From: Glycocaulis sp051859565
GTDB taxonomy: Bacteria > Pseudomonadota > Alphaproteobacteria > Caulobacterales > Maricaulaceae
Direction: 5' to 3'
Assembly: GCF_051859565.1 (NCBI RefSeq)
Contig: NZ_JBHYFK010000001.1
Span: forward strand, 124,001 to 188,000
Length of the DNA: 64,000 bases
Below are positions 43,009 through 53,239 of this stretch, piece by piece (the stretch's first letter is position 1; the number at the start of each line of letters is the position of its first letter). The notes beneath the pieces were generated by a model. The model was not told the origin of the DNA. It made no database searches and worked only from the letters and a program-made list of their open reading frames with translations. The translations under genes and the position numbers were made by a program.

Positions 43009-44721
43009 ATGTGCAGACACTTCATACTGGCTGGCATCCTGCTTGTGGCCGCGGGCTGCAGTGCGCCCTCCCAGGAGCCTGCTCCCCCGTCCTTGCAGGC
43101 CGATATAGCGTTTCCGGCCCATCCCGGAGACCAGCCCGGCGCGCCCGCGCTTGATCCGGCGGCCCTCATGATTTCCTCCAACAGGGCAGCGCGCGAACGC
43201 GCCATGGACCGCGTATTCCAGCCGCGCAGTGACTTGCCGGAATGGGAATATGCGCTCCCCCTCGACTGGAGCGCCGATCCGTTTGGTGATCTCAACTGGC
43301 AGTTTCAACTGCATGCCTGGCGCATGCTGAACCCGCTGGCGGACCAGTATGCGCGTCAGCACGATCAGGCATATTTTGACCGGGCGGTTGACATCGCGCG
43401 CGACTGGAAAGCCTCGCACACAGACCGTTCGGCCCCTTTGAGCTGGCAGGACATGGCGACGGGATTGCGGGCCTCCATGCTGGCCTATCTGATCCGCGAA
43501 GCGCGCGCCGGACGGGCCGCGATCGGTGAAGATGGCTGGAGTGATCTTCTCCAGCTGGCGCGCGCCCACGGGGAGATACTGACCCGGCCGGGCTTCATCC
43601 CCGACGATAATCACGGCATTTTCGCCGCGCACGGCCTGATGGCCCTTTGTCAGACCATTGGCGAAATGCCCGAATGTGCATCAGGTCAGCCCCTTGCCGT
43701 GCGGCGCATGGAAGAGCTGTTCGCGGGCCAGTTTCTTGAAGACGGCGTCCATGCCGAGCACTCGCCAGACTATCACTGGTTCGCGATGACGGTGTTTGAA
43801 CGCGCTGCCTCGACCGGCTGGTATGCGCAAACCCGCTTTGACGCCGGGCTGGCCCGTGCCCGTGCGGCCGCACCCTTCCTGCTGCATGCAGACGGACGCC
43901 AGCCGGGCCTTGGCGATAGCGAGCGCACACTGCGCGAGAGCGATCATGCGCGCCTGCCCGCAACGCCTGACACCTGTCTGGATGAGGATGGCGATAACTG
44001 CGTCCTGCTGCGCCATTTCGATCAGGCAGGCTATGTCATTGCCCGCTCGGTGCGCGGCGCGCGCGATCCGCATTCCCTGTTCTTCACCTGTGGCTGGCAC
44101 TCCACCATCCATAAACACCCTGATGAGCTGAGCTTTGAATGGTGGGCGTTTGACGGGCTGATCCTCGCCGATAGCGGCAAGTACGGTTACACGCCTGATG
44201 ATACCCGCGCCTTTGTGCTCTCCCGGGCGGCGCACAACACGGTCAGCTTTGGTGGCCGTGAACCCCATCAGCCCGATGGTGGCGGGCCCTTTCCGGGCGC
44301 CTGTACGGGCGAACCCCGGCAGGAAGACGGAGCCATTATCCTGTCAGGCGCCTACGATCCGCCCGGCCCGGCGGCCCGCCATGCCCGCGAGATATATTAC
44401 CGCCCCGGTGAAAGCCTTGTGGTCAGCGACCGTGTGGAGCATCGCGGCGGCTTCAGCCAGTGGTTCCACTTCGCGCCGGGCATCGACGTGTCACAGACCG
44501 GCCGGGCTGGTGAGCTGCGCGCAGACCTCGGGGCCTCCCGTCCCTCCCTCGGCATCCATACCGATCCTGCCTGCAGCACGCGCCTGCATCATGGCAGCCG
44601 CCAGCCCATGCAGGGCTGGATGAGCACCGGATACGGCGAGATGACGGCGCGCTATACGCTGGAAGTCGTCTGCCCGGCCGGCGTGGCCGGGGCCGAAGCG
44701 CGCTTCGAGGTGGTCCGCTAG
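43009..44721 (+). CDS. Heparinase II/III-like lyase, lipoprotein
   Basis: A 570-residue protein with a lipoprotein signal (lipobox AAGC, Cys about residue 17), an alpha/alpha-toroid N-terminal domain with DWSADPFGDLNWQFQLH, DDNHGIFAAHGLM, and DGVHAEHSPDYHWFAM. A C-terminal beta-sandwich follows with HKHPDELSFEWWAFDGLILADSG, a typical heparinase/alginate-lyase signature. It probably beta-eliminates uronic-acid polysaccharides at the cell surface. ATG 43009 has GGGGAG nine bases upstream. It is divergent from glnD and convergent with the DUF2855 gene, sharing CTAG stops. Substrate is unknown. Confidence 0.87.
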   Translation: MCRHFILAGILLVAAGCSAPSQEPAPPSLQADIAFPAHPGDQPGAPALDPAALMISSNRAARERAMDRVFQPRSDLPEWEYALPLDWSADPFGDLNWQFQLHAWRMLNPLADQYARQHDQAYFDRAVDIARDWKASHTDRSAPLSWQDMATGLRASMLAYLIREARAGRAAIGEDGWSDLLQLARAHGEILTRPGFIPDDNHGIFAAHGLMALCQTIGEMPECASGQPLAVRRMEELFAGQFLEDGVHAEHSPDYHWFAMTVFERAASTGWYAQTRFDAGLARARAAAPFLLHADGRQPGLGDSERTLRESDHARLPATPDTCLDEDGDNCVLLRHFDQAGYVIARSVRGARDPHSLFFTCGWHSTIHKHPDELSFEWWAFDGLILADSGKYGYTPDDTRAFVLSRAAHNTVSFGGREPHQPDGGGPFPGACTGEPRQEDGAIILSGAYDPPGPAARHAREIYYRPGESLVVSDRVEHRGGFSQWFHFAPGIDVSQTGRAGELRADLGASRPSLGIHTDPACSTRLHHGSRQPMQGWMSTGYGEMTARYTLEVVCPAGVAGAEARFEVVR

Positions 44722-45803
44722 CGCGCGCCCGTCTCGACAATCAGCGCTTCACTGGCTGGCACCTCGCCGCGCACCAGCGCCTGATAGGCGTCCAGCGCCG
44801 CGTCCGCGCCCTCAAGGCTGCGCCACGCCAGTAGATTGTCTGCCGCCGCAACAAAGCTGGACCAGGCCTCGCCCTGCCGCTTCGCAAACCCGTCCGGTCC
44901 CCATTCGGCAATCCGGTCACGGGCATGGTCGGGAGCAAAGAAGAACACAGGCCGGGGGCCCGGCAGGCCTTGCGCCGGCGTGCTGTCATCCCAATGGGCG
45001 CCGCCGACGCGGATATTGGCGTTCAGATTCTCGCCAAAACGGGTGTGCAGCGCGCGGTTCACCTCGGCCGAACCGGCAAAATCGACAATCAGCCGGGCGG
45101 GTTCCGGGTCCATCTGCCCGACATCCTCATAGGCGATGACGTCGTCATAGAGCCCGCTGCTCTTCACGAAAGCCGCGTTACGCGCCGAGGTCAGTCCTTC
45201 AATGCGCAAGGTTTCCGGCTGGTTGCGCTTTAACAGGAAGGCTAGCGCCAGCGCTGTCTTGCTGGACGCGCTGGTCAGCACAATGCGTTGCGCTCCTGAG
45301 AAGCCGGTATCGCGCAAATACGCATCGATGAGGAAGGAGGTGAGGAACAAGGGCTGCAGCACCATCTGCGCCGCCTCGCGCGCCGGGTCATATCCCGAAG
45401 CTGCCGCGCAGCGCTCATAGCGGTTATAGACGGGCGGCAGCTCGGCGCGGTGGGGTGCTGCATCGAAGAAGCTGTCGGGCCGGATCTTGCCCGGCGTGAC
45501 GATGAGCTCACTGGCGGCGGGCAGATAGCCATAGACGCGCTCGCCCGTTTTCAGCCCATCGCAGCGGCTCTCGCTCACCTGTGCAAAGCCCCAGACCGGC
45601 AGGCGGCCGCGCCCGTCTGCGCCGGGAAAGAAGCGCCAATAGCCCATTGCCTCCCCGAACGCTGCATAGGTGATATTGTTGGCCGTCAGGGCAAAGCGGT
45701 CCACGGCTAGGCGCGCCTCGCCCGCCTGCAAGGGGCGCGGCCCGGCTTCAGCGATGCTGACATTCGCGATGTCGCTGCGATCAATGCTCAGTGCCCAGCT
45801 CAT
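44718..45803 (-). CDS. DUF2855 family protein
   Basis: A 361-residue cytoplasmic protein with a medium-chain dehydrogenase-like organisation: an N-terminal barrel part (FALTANNITYAAFGEAMGYW, VWGFAQV, GERVYGYLPAASELIV) and a Rossmann-like part with IVLTSASSKTALALAFLL. That loop replaces the usual glycine-rich nucleotide loop, so dinucleotide binding is uncertain. Characteristic of DUF2855; function is unknown. Orientation and 29-base spacing suggest an operon with ppk2 upstream. Confidence 0.88.
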   Translation of the reverse strand: MSWALSIDRSDIANVSIAEAGPRPLQAGEARLAVDRFALTANNITYAAFGEAMGYWRFFPGADGRGRLPVWGFAQVSESRCDGLKTGERVYGYLPAASELIVTPGKIRPDSFFDAAPHRAELPPVYNRYERCAAASGYDPAREAAQMVLQPLFLTSFLIDAYLRDTGFSGAQRIVLTSASSKTALALAFLLKRNQPETLRIEGLTSARNAAFVKSSGLYDDVIAYEDVGQMDPEPARLIVDFAGSAEVNRALHTRFGENLNANIRVGGAHWDDSTPAQGLPGPRPVFFFAPDHARDRIAEWGPDGFAKRQGEAWSSFVAAADNLLAWRSLEGADAALDAYQALVRGEVPASEALIVETGAR

Positions 45804-45832
45804 GGCCCGACTCCCCTTGTGTTATCGCATAC

Positions 45833-46588
45833 TCAGTGATGCAGAAACGCTTCCGGCCGGTCATCTGGCGACCAGCGGCGCAGAATAGCCGGATCCGGCT
45901 CGCCGTAATCGACCGGCAGATCCGGGCAGGGCGCGCTCTGCAGGATATCGCGCATGATGGCCAGGCGTGCCGCGCGCTTGCTGTCGGCATTTACCACGCG
46001 CCAGGGCACAGGATCGCCCGTAGCCGCCAGCATGATATTGCGCGCTTTTGAATACTCGTCGAATTTTTCCAGCGCCACGGAATCCACCGGCGAGACCTTC
46101 CAGGTTTTAAGCGGATTGGTCCGGCGGTCTTCGAGCCTTTGCGCCTGCTCCTCGCGCGAGATGTCGAGATAGTATTTCAGGAGGATCAGACCATCCTGGG
46201 TCAGCATGCGCTCGAATGGACCGGCATCGCCAAGAAAGGTCCGATACTCCGCGTCGGTGCAGAAACCCATGACCGGCTCTACTCCGGCGCGGTTATACCA
46301 GGAGCGGTTGAATAGCACCGTTTCTCCACCGGCCGGCAGCAGGGCCGCCCAACGCTGGAAATACCAGCTGGTCCGGTCCCGTTCCGTGGGCTTGCCCAGT
46401 GCCACCACGCGGGTGTGACGCGGAGAGCGGTGCTTCACGATGCGCCGGATCGTACCATCCTTCCCGGCGGCGTCGCGGCCTTCCAGGATCACCAGAAGCC
46501 GCCCTTCGGTAGAAATCAGACGGCGCTGCAGGACCACCAGGCCGATCTGCAGGCGCTTCAGCTCTTTCTTGTAGGTTTTCTTGTCCAT
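45833..46588 (-). CDS. ppk2: Polyphosphate kinase 2
   Basis: Uses polyphosphate to phosphorylate nucleoside diphosphates (or the reverse). The 251-residue single-domain product has Walker A EGRDAAGKDG (36-45), the second signature RSWYNRAGVEPVMGF, and the lid-region DRRTNPLKTWKVSPVD. This set matches PPK2; class (ADP/GDP- or AMP-using) cannot be fixed by eye. It lies 60 bases downstream of mutS, same strand, and is probably read with DUF2855. Confidence 0.93.
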   Translation of the reverse strand: MDKKTYKKELKRLQIGLVVLQRRLISTEGRLLVILEGRDAAGKDGTIRRIVKHRSPRHTRVVALGKPTERDRTSWYFQRWAALLPAGGETVLFNRSWYNRAGVEPVMGFCTDAEYRTFLGDAGPFERMLTQDGLILLKYYLDISREEQAQRLEDRRTNPLKTWKVSPVDSVALEKFDEYSKARNIMLAATGDPVPWRVVNADSKRAARLAIMRDILQSAPCPDLPVDYGEPDPAILRRWSPDDRPEAFLHH

Positions 46589-46648
46589 GCCACACAGAGT
46601 GGGCCTGCGTGCGGTCTCTTGTCGAGGTCTGCACGCTCTTGGGGGTGC

Positions 46649-49342
46649 CTAGTTGTCGCTGGCGAGGGTCTTCAGCGCATAGAGCGCGTCCAGCGCTTCG
46701 CGCGGGGTGAGTGCATCAGGATCAATGGATTTAAGCCGTTCGAGCGCTTTGGACGGTTTCGGCGCGGCCTGTACTGGCTGGGCTGAAAAAAGCGGCAGTT
46801 CGGCCAGCGCCGCCGCCGGACTGCCGTCCGACTCCAGCTTGGCCAGGATGGATTGCGCCCGGCGCACAGCCATGTCCGGCAGACCGGCGCGCTTGGCCAC
46901 CTCCACCCCGTACGAACGGTCGGCAGGACCACTGCCCACCTCATGCAGGAAGACCAGCTCGCCTTTCCATTCGCGCGCTTTGAGCGACACATTGCCCGTG
47001 CCCTCCAGCTCGTCGGCGAGGCGCGTCAGCTCGTGGTAGTGCGTGGCAAAGAGCGCGCGGCAGCGATTGACGGCGTGGAGATGTTCCACCGTGGCCCAGG
47101 CAATCGACAACCCGTCCCATGTCGAGGTGCCGCGCCCGATCTCGTCAAGTATGACCAGACTTTTCGGGGTGGCTTGATTGAGTATGGCCGCGGTCTCGAT
47201 CATTTCCGCCATGAATGTGGAACGTCCGCGCGCCAGATCATCGGCTGCGCCGACGCGCGAAAAGAGGCGGTCCACCAGTCCCAGCCTGACCGTTCGTGCG
47301 GGAACGAACAGGCCCGCTTGCGCCATGATGACGATAATCGCGCACTGGCGCAGGAAGGTGGATTTACCGGCCATGTTCGGCCCGGTCACCAGAAGCAGGC
47401 GGCTGGCCGCCTTCCCCTCTGCATCGAGCTGGCAGTCATTGGGCGTAAAGCGCGCCTCGCCGCTCCGGGTCAGGGCCTGTTCCACCACCGGATGGCGGCC
47501 CGCCTCGATAAAGAGGTCCGCGCCATCCGTCAGTTCAGGCCTGCAAGCCCCCGTCTCGACGGCCCAGTGCGCCGCCGCCGCCCACACATCCAGCGCGGCC
47601 AGCGCCTCGCCTGCCGCGCGAATAGCGCCGGCAAGACCTTCCACCTGGGCGCAGAAGCGCGCGAAAATCTCCAGCTCCAGCGCGATGGCGCGCGAGGCGG
47701 CGGAGGCGATCTTCGATTCCAGCTCGCCAAGCTCGGTGGTCGAGAACCGCACCGCATTGGCCATGGTCTGGCGGTGGATGAAGGGCTCCACCCCCATCAT
47801 CGCCTCGCCATGGCGGGCGCTGACCTCGATGAAATAGCCCAACACATTATTGTGCTTCACTTTCAGGCCGGAAATGCCGGTCTGGTCGGCATAGGTCTTC
47901 TGCAGGCCCGCCACCACGCGGCGCGACTGGTCTTTCAGGGTGCGCAGCTCATCCAGCGCCGGGTCCCATTCGTGCGCCACGAACCCGCCATCGCGCGTCA
48001 GCAGAGGCGGCTCCTCCACCAGCGCGCGGGCCAGCTCATCAACGAGGTTTGCCAGCTCGGGCCGGGCTGCCAGCGACAGCGCGTCCAGCGCGCCCTGAAT
48101 GGCTACTGGCAAGGCGTCATGGCCGAGGCGGGCAAAGGCCGCATTGATGCGCTCGCCCTCTTTCAGCGCGCGGGCCAGCGCCAGCAGATCGCGTGGCCCC
48201 CCGCGCTCCAGACACAGGCGCGACAGGGCGCGGGCCGGGTCGCCCGCACTTTTCAGGCTGTCGCGCAAGGAGTCGCGCAGGCCGGCCTGCTCGTGCAGGA
48301 AGCCCACCGCATCAAGGCGCGCCTCGATCTCGGCCCGGTGGGCAGACGGGCGTGAGAGCTGCTCTGCCAGCAGGCGCGCGCCCGGCGCGGTAACGGTGCG
48401 GTCTATCGCGTCCAGCAGCGAGCCCTTGCGCTGGCCCTGAAGGGTACGGTCGATCTCAAGGCTTGCCCGCGCCGCCGGATCGATGGCGAGCCACCCTCCG
48501 GCCTCAAAATGGCGCGGCGGCGCCAGCTTGGGCGCAGCGCCAGCCTGCGACAGCTCCAGATAATCGAGAAGACAGCCCAGCGCGCCGAGTTCCGTGCGGG
48601 AGAAATCACCAAACCCGTCAAGGCTCAGCGTGCCGAAATGCGCATTCAGACGCCGCTCAGCAGAGCCGGCCTCGAACTTCGCCTTTGGCCGCGCCGTGAT
48701 CGTGGTGCCGGGCAGGATGGGCGCCAGCGCGCGGGCATCATCATCCAGCACCAGCAATTCTGCCGGCTGAAGCGCGGCCAGCTCGGCCTCCACATCGCCC
48801 GGCTCGAGCCGTATGGACCCGAAACTGCCATCGGAAATATCGGCAAAGGCGAGCGCCATATCTCCGGCTGATCCGCGCGCCAGCGCCGCCAGCCGGTTGG
48901 ACTTGCGCGCATCGAGAAGATCATCCTCGCTTAACGTCCCCGGCGTGACGATGCGGGTAATCGCCCGCTCCACCACCGATTTCGATCCGCGTTTCTTGGC
49001 TTCTGCGGGGTCTTCCACCTGCTCGCCAATCGCGACCTTGAAGCCTGCCCGGATCAGGCGGGAGAGATAGATTTGCGCGTTGTGGACCGGCACCCCGCAC
49101 ATGGCGATCGGCTCGCCCTGATGTTCCCCGCGCTTGGTCAGCGTGATGTCGAGTGCGGCGGCGGCCCGCACCGCATCGTCAAAGAATAGCTCGTAGAAAT
49201 CGCCCATGCGGTAGAAAAGCAGCGCCTCTGCAGGCACTTGCGCGCGAAGGCTGAGGAATTGCATCATCATCGGCGTCGCCCCTTCCGCGCTGGGAAAGGT
49301 GCGTGTCGCGATGTCGGATGGGGCGCTGGCGTCCGGGCTCAT
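46649..49342 (-). CDS. mutS: DNA mismatch repair protein MutS
   Basis: Recognises mismatches and recruits MutL. The 897-residue product has the N-terminal mismatch-binding motif (MMMQFLSLRAQVPAEALLFYRMGDFYELFFDDA region with F-Y-E near residue 48-53), connector and lever domains, Walker A GPNMAGKSTF, Walker B and signature DEIGRGTSTWDG, and C-terminal dimerisation residues. Length is typical for alphaproteobacteria. Divergent from maeB. Confidence 0.97.
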   Translation of the reverse strand: MSPDASAPSDIATRTFPSAEGATPMMMQFLSLRAQVPAEALLFYRMGDFYELFFDDAVRAAAALDITLTKRGEHQGEPIAMCGVPVHNAQIYLSRLIRAGFKVAIGEQVEDPAEAKKRGSKSVVERAITRIVTPGTLSEDDLLDARKSNRLAALARGSAGDMALAFADISDGSFGSIRLEPGDVEAELAALQPAELLVLDDDARALAPILPGTTITARPKAKFEAGSAERRLNAHFGTLSLDGFGDFSRTELGALGCLLDYLELSQAGAAPKLAPPRHFEAGGWLAIDPAARASLEIDRTLQGQRKGSLLDAIDRTVTAPGARLLAEQLSRPSAHRAEIEARLDAVGFLHEQAGLRDSLRDSLKSAGDPARALSRLCLERGGPRDLLALARALKEGERINAAFARLGHDALPVAIQGALDALSLAARPELANLVDELARALVEEPPLLTRDGGFVAHEWDPALDELRTLKDQSRRVVAGLQKTYADQTGISGLKVKHNNVLGYFIEVSARHGEAMMGVEPFIHRQTMANAVRFSTTELGELESKIASAASRAIALELEIFARFCAQVEGLAGAIRAAGEALAALDVWAAAAHWAVETGACRPELTDGADLFIEAGRHPVVEQALTRSGEARFTPNDCQLDAEGKAASRLLLVTGPNMAGKSTFLRQCAIIVIMAQAGLFVPARTVRLGLVDRLFSRVGAADDLARGRSTFMAEMIETAAILNQATPKSLVILDEIGRGTSTWDGLSIAWATVEHLHAVNRCRALFATHYHELTRLADELEGTGNVSLKAREWKGELVFLHEVGSGPADRSYGVEVAKRAGLPDMAVRRAQSILAKLESDGSPAAALAELPLFSAQPVQAAPKPSKALERLKSIDPDALTPREALDALYALKTLASDN

Positions 49343-49490
49343 GGCGGCAAATTAACTTTCCGTCCCCGCCCCGCAAGGGGAGAGACCAGAGGCACGCGTT
49401 TTTGCGCTGGCTAAACAGGCTTTCGTTTTCGGCAGCGGAGCGTCTAGGCTTGGGCAAAGCCCGCAACCTGACCCGGATGACAGACGCCCC

Positions 49491-51773
49491 ATGACAGACC
49501 GTAAACCGCGCGTGGACGATGAAGAAGCCCTGGCCTTTCACAAGCTCGCCCCGGCGGGAAAGATCGCCCTGCGCGCGACCAAGCCCATGGCCACCCAGCG
49601 CGATCTGTCGCTGGCCTACTCACCGGGCGTCGCTGCGCCGGTAAAGGCGATCCACGCCAATCCGGATGCGGTCTATGACTATACCTCCAAGGGTAATTTT
49701 GTCGCCGTCATCTCCAACGGCACGGCCATTCTGGGCCTAGGTGATCTTGGCCCTGCCGCCTCCAAGCCGGTTATGGAGGGCAAGGCGGTGCTGTTCAAGC
49801 GCTTTGCCGATATCGATGCCATCGATATCGAGGTGGAGGAAAATGACCCGGAAGCCTTCATCGAATGCGTGCGCCGCTTCGGCAATACGTTCGGCGGGAT
49901 CAATCTGGAAGACATCAAGGGGCCGGACTGCTTCATCATCGAGGAGCGCCTGCGCGAGCTGCTCGACATCCCCGTCTTCCATGACGACCAGCACGGCACG
50001 GCCATCATTTCCGCCGCTGGCATCATCAATGCCTGCGAGCTGTCGGGCCGGGATCTGAAGGATCTCAAGGTCGTCGTGAACGGCGCGGGCGCAGCCGGTA
50101 TCGCCGTGCTGGAGCTGATCAAGTCCATGGGCGTGGCCCATGACAATGCGATCCTGTGTGACACCAAGGGCGTCATCTACAAGGGCCGTACCGACGGCAT
50201 GAACCAGTGGAAATCGGCCCATGCCGCCGAGACGGACCGGCGCACGCTGGAAGAGGCGCTCGACGGGGCGGACTGCTTTATCGGCCTCTCGGTCAAAGGC
50301 GCGGTGAACAAGGCGATGATCAAGTCGATGGCGGCCGATCCGATCATCTTCGCCATGGCCAACCCTGATCCGGAGATTACGCCCGAAGAGGTGCGCGAAG
50401 CGCGTTCAGACGCGATCATGGCAACCGGGCGTTCTGATTATCCCAATCAGGTCAATAACGTACTGGGGTTTCCTTACATCTTCCGCGGGGCGCTGGATGT
50501 CCGCGCCCGCACCATCAATGAAGAGATGAAAGTGGCCGCCGCCCGCGCTCTGGCCGAGCTGGCGCGCGAGGATGTGCCAGACGAGGTGGCCGCCGCCTAT
50601 CACGGATCACGCCCCAGCTTCGGCAGGGATTACATCATCCCCGCCCCGTTTGATCCGCGCCTGATCAGCCATGTCCCCCCTTACGTGGCACAGGCCGCGA
50701 TGGCTTCCGGTGTTGCCCGCCGCCCCATTGCTGACATGGAAGCCTACAAGGCGACCCTCGCCCAGCGCCTCGACCCGACCGCGGCGATTTTGCAGGCCCT
50801 GCACGAGGAGGTGCGCTCAGCCGACCGCAAGACGATTGTCTTTGCCGAAGGCGAGGAGCCGACCGTCATCCGCGCCGCCCATGCTTTCCAGACGCAAGGG
50901 CTCGGCAAGGCGGTGCTGGTCGGCCGCGAGGAAACCACCAAAGCCAATATGCGTCTTGTCGGCGTGCCTGAAGGCTCCATCGAGATCGTCAATGCGCGCC
51001 TGTCCGATCATAATGCGGTCTATGCCGACTGGCTGTTCAAGCGCCTGCAAAGGCGCGGCTATCTCAAACGCGACGTCCAGCGCATGGTCAATAATGACCG
51101 CAACGTGTTTGCCGCCTGCATGGTGGCGCTGGGTGACGCGCACGGCCTCGTCACCGGCACCACGCGCAATTACGCCCAGGCCCTGGCTGACGTGCAGATG
51201 GCGCTGGACCCCAAGCCCGGCGAGCGGGTGATGGGCATGTCTCTGGTGCTGTCACGCGGGCGCACGCTCTTCATCGCCGACACCAATGTCACCGAGTTTC
51301 CGAGCGCGCAGGCCATGGCCGACATGGCGTGCGAGGCGGCTTCTGCGGCGCGCCGCTTCGGGGTGGAGCCGCGTGTGGCGCTGCTCTCCTACTCCACTTT
51401 TGGCAATCCGGCCGGCGAACGCTCGGAGAAAATTCAGGAGGCCGTCCGCCTGCTCGACGCACGCAATCCCGATTTTGAATACGAGGGCGAGATGAATGCC
51501 GATGTGGCGCTCGACCCCGATCATACGCGGCTCTACCCGTTCTCGCGCCTGACGGGTCCGGCCAATGTGCTCATCATGCCGGCCATCCATTCGGCCTCCA
51601 TCTCCACCAAGCTCTTGCGCGCCGCAGGCGGAGCAACGGTGCTGGGCCCGATGCTGGTGGGTCTGGAAAAACCGGTGCAGATCGCGCGCCTCGGCGCGGG
51701 CGTGGCCGACATCCTCACGCTTGCGGCGCTCGCCGCGCATGACCTCTCGGCGGAGCGCAGCGAAACTGGCTGA
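49491..51773 (+). CDS. maeB: NADP-dependent malic enzyme with phosphotransacetylase domain
   Basis: Oxidative decarboxylation of malate to pyruvate with NADPH production. The 760-residue product is the two-domain MaeB type: an N-terminal malic enzyme (about 1-430) with SLAYSPGVAAPV, DDQHGTAIIS and the dinucleotide loop GAGAAGIAVLEL, followed by a phosphotransacetylase-like domain (about 430-760) with ILPAMHSA-type ending near VLIMPAIHSASIS. In this fusion the second domain is regulatory, sensing acetyl-CoA in rhizobial homologues. ATG 49491 is the first convincing start. Convergent with the permease gene. Confidence 0.95.
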   Translation: MTDRKPRVDDEEALAFHKLAPAGKIALRATKPMATQRDLSLAYSPGVAAPVKAIHANPDAVYDYTSKGNFVAVISNGTAILGLGDLGPAASKPVMEGKAVLFKRFADIDAIDIEVEENDPEAFIECVRRFGNTFGGINLEDIKGPDCFIIEERLRELLDIPVFHDDQHGTAIISAAGIINACELSGRDLKDLKVVVNGAGAAGIAVLELIKSMGVAHDNAILCDTKGVIYKGRTDGMNQWKSAHAAETDRRTLEEALDGADCFIGLSVKGAVNKAMIKSMAADPIIFAMANPDPEITPEEVREARSDAIMATGRSDYPNQVNNVLGFPYIFRGALDVRARTINEEMKVAAARALAELAREDVPDEVAAAYHGSRPSFGRDYIIPAPFDPRLISHVPPYVAQAAMASGVARRPIADMEAYKATLAQRLDPTAAILQALHEEVRSADRKTIVFAEGEEPTVIRAAHAFQTQGLGKAVLVGREETTKANMRLVGVPEGSIEIVNARLSDHNAVYADWLFKRLQRRGYLKRDVQRMVNNDRNVFAACMVALGDAHGLVTGTTRNYAQALADVQMALDPKPGERVMGMSLVLSRGRTLFIADTNVTEFPSAQAMADMACEAASAARRFGVEPRVALLSYSTFGNPAGERSEKIQEAVRLLDARNPDFEYEGEMNADVALDPDHTRLYPFSRLTGPANVLIMPAIHSASISTKLLRAAGGATVLGPMLVGLEKPVQIARLGAGVADILTLAALAAHDLSAERSETG

Positions 51774-51782
51774 TCGTCTAGC

Positions 51783-53213
51783 CTAGCTGATCTGGGGCTT
51801 GTGGGCGGCGACCTCGCGCGCAGCCCGCCAGCGCATCACGATCCAGACCAGCAATACCGCTGGCGCGCCGATAAGCGCGGTGGTGGTGAAGAAATTGGCA
51901 TAGCCAAGACCATCCACCATGATGCCGGAAAACCCGCCAAAGAGCTTGCCCGGCAGGGCGTAGAACGAGCTGAAGAGCGCATATTGCGTCGCAGAGAAGG
52001 CCCGGTTGGTCAGGCTCGACATATAGGCAATGAGCGCTGTACCCGCCCAGCCACCAGCCACGTTTTCCGCTGTAATGGCCAGCGTCAGATAGAGGATTGA
52101 GGGGTTCTTCTCCTGCGGCCACGGGGTCATCTCGATGCCATTGACCAGGGTGATCTCGCCCGTCGGCTGGACAAGTGCCAGCCAGGTGAAAGCCAGCGCC
52201 GAGACCGCGCTGATGATCGCGCCCACCATCAGCACCGGATAGACACCCCAGCGCGTGGCGGCGACACCCGCCAGCATGGCGCCGGCCAGCATGGCAAATA
52301 CGCCGTAAACCTTTGATACAGCGCCGATTTCAGACAGGGTGTAGCCCATATCCACATAGAAGGGATAGGCCATGAAGCCGAGCACGAAATCATTGAGCCG
52401 GTAGGCGCCAATCAGGGTGAGGATCAAAAGCGCGATCCAGCGATAGCGCACGATGAAATCGACAAACGGCGCAACCACCGCCGAATAGAGCCAGGCAGCG
52501 GCCTCACCCAGCGGATTGCCCTTCACCGCGCCTTCGATGGCCTCCGTCCCGCCGCCCAGCGCTTTGGGGCGCGCAGGCTCGGGCGCGAGGAACACGCCCG
52601 CCACGCCAATCAGCATGAGCGCGGCCAGTACGGTGTAGGCAAAGGAGAAGCCGCCAAAATCGGCCATCACCAGCGCGCCTGCGCCGGCGGCAATCATGCC
52701 AAAGCGGTAGCCCCACTGATAAATCGCCACCAGCAGCGCCTGATACTCGTCCTCGGCGACGTCGATACGCCAGGCATCGAGCGCAATGTCCTGAGTCGCC
52801 GAGCCGAAGGCGATCATCACCGTGGCGAGCGCAATGACGAAAAGCCCTGTGGAGGGCGTCGCGGTTGATGCGAGCAGAATGGCGCCGATGACAATGATTT
52901 GTGCGAGCAATATCCAGGAGCGCCGCCGGCCAAGCAGCCGGTCGAGCAATGGCAATGGCAGCCGGTCCACCAATGGCGACCACATGAACTTGAACGTATA
53001 GGCCATGCCTGCCCAGGCAAAAAAGCCGATCTCGGTGCGCGACACGCCCTCCAGCCGCAGCCAGGCTGACAGCGTGGAGAAGACCAGCAGGATGGGAAGC
53101 CCTGCCGAAAACCCCAAAAGCAGCATGACGGCCGAACGCCGCCAGCCCAGCGCAATGACCGAGCCCAGAAGGCTGCGGCGCTCGCCTCGGCGCTCGGCAC
53201 TGATATCGGTCAT
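51783..53213 (-). CDS. ampG: AmpG-like muropeptide permease (MFS)
   Basis: AmpG proteins import anhydro-muropeptides for cell-wall recycling. The 476-residue product has about twelve to fourteen helices; it starts with MLLLGFSAGLPILLVFSTLSAWL after a short basic N-terminus and has SPLVDRLPLPLLDRLLGRRRSW and SATQDIALDAWRI, both typical of AmpG. Start ATG 53213 with GGAGCGAG upstream; the open frame continues 21 codons upstream. It lies 27 bases after the histidine kinase gene, same strand. Confidence 0.87.
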   Translation of the reverse strand: MTDISAERRGERRSLLGSVIALGWRRSAVMLLLGFSAGLPILLVFSTLSAWLRLEGVSRTEIGFFAWAGMAYTFKFMWSPLVDRLPLPLLDRLLGRRRSWILLAQIIVIGAILLASTATPSTGLFVIALATVMIAFGSATQDIALDAWRIDVAEDEYQALLVAIYQWGYRFGMIAAGAGALVMADFGGFSFAYTVLAALMLIGVAGVFLAPEPARPKALGGGTEAIEGAVKGNPLGEAAAWLYSAVVAPFVDFIVRYRWIALLILTLIGAYRLNDFVLGFMAYPFYVDMGYTLSEIGAVSKVYGVFAMLAGAMLAGVAATRWGVYPVLMVGAIISAVSALAFTWLALVQPTGEITLVNGIEMTPWPQEKNPSILYLTLAITAENVAGGWAGTALIAYMSSLTNRAFSATQYALFSSFYALPGKLFGGFSGIMVDGLGYANFFTTTALIGAPAVLLVWIVMRWRAAREVAAHKPQIS

Positions 53214-53239
53214 GAAAAGCTCGCTCCGGCGAACGTGAC

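Noticed and set aside
46853..48355. Open frame of 500 codons antisense to mutS
   Set aside because: Low-complexity product rich in Arg, His and Gln typical of a mirror frame; mutS motifs are complete on the other strand.
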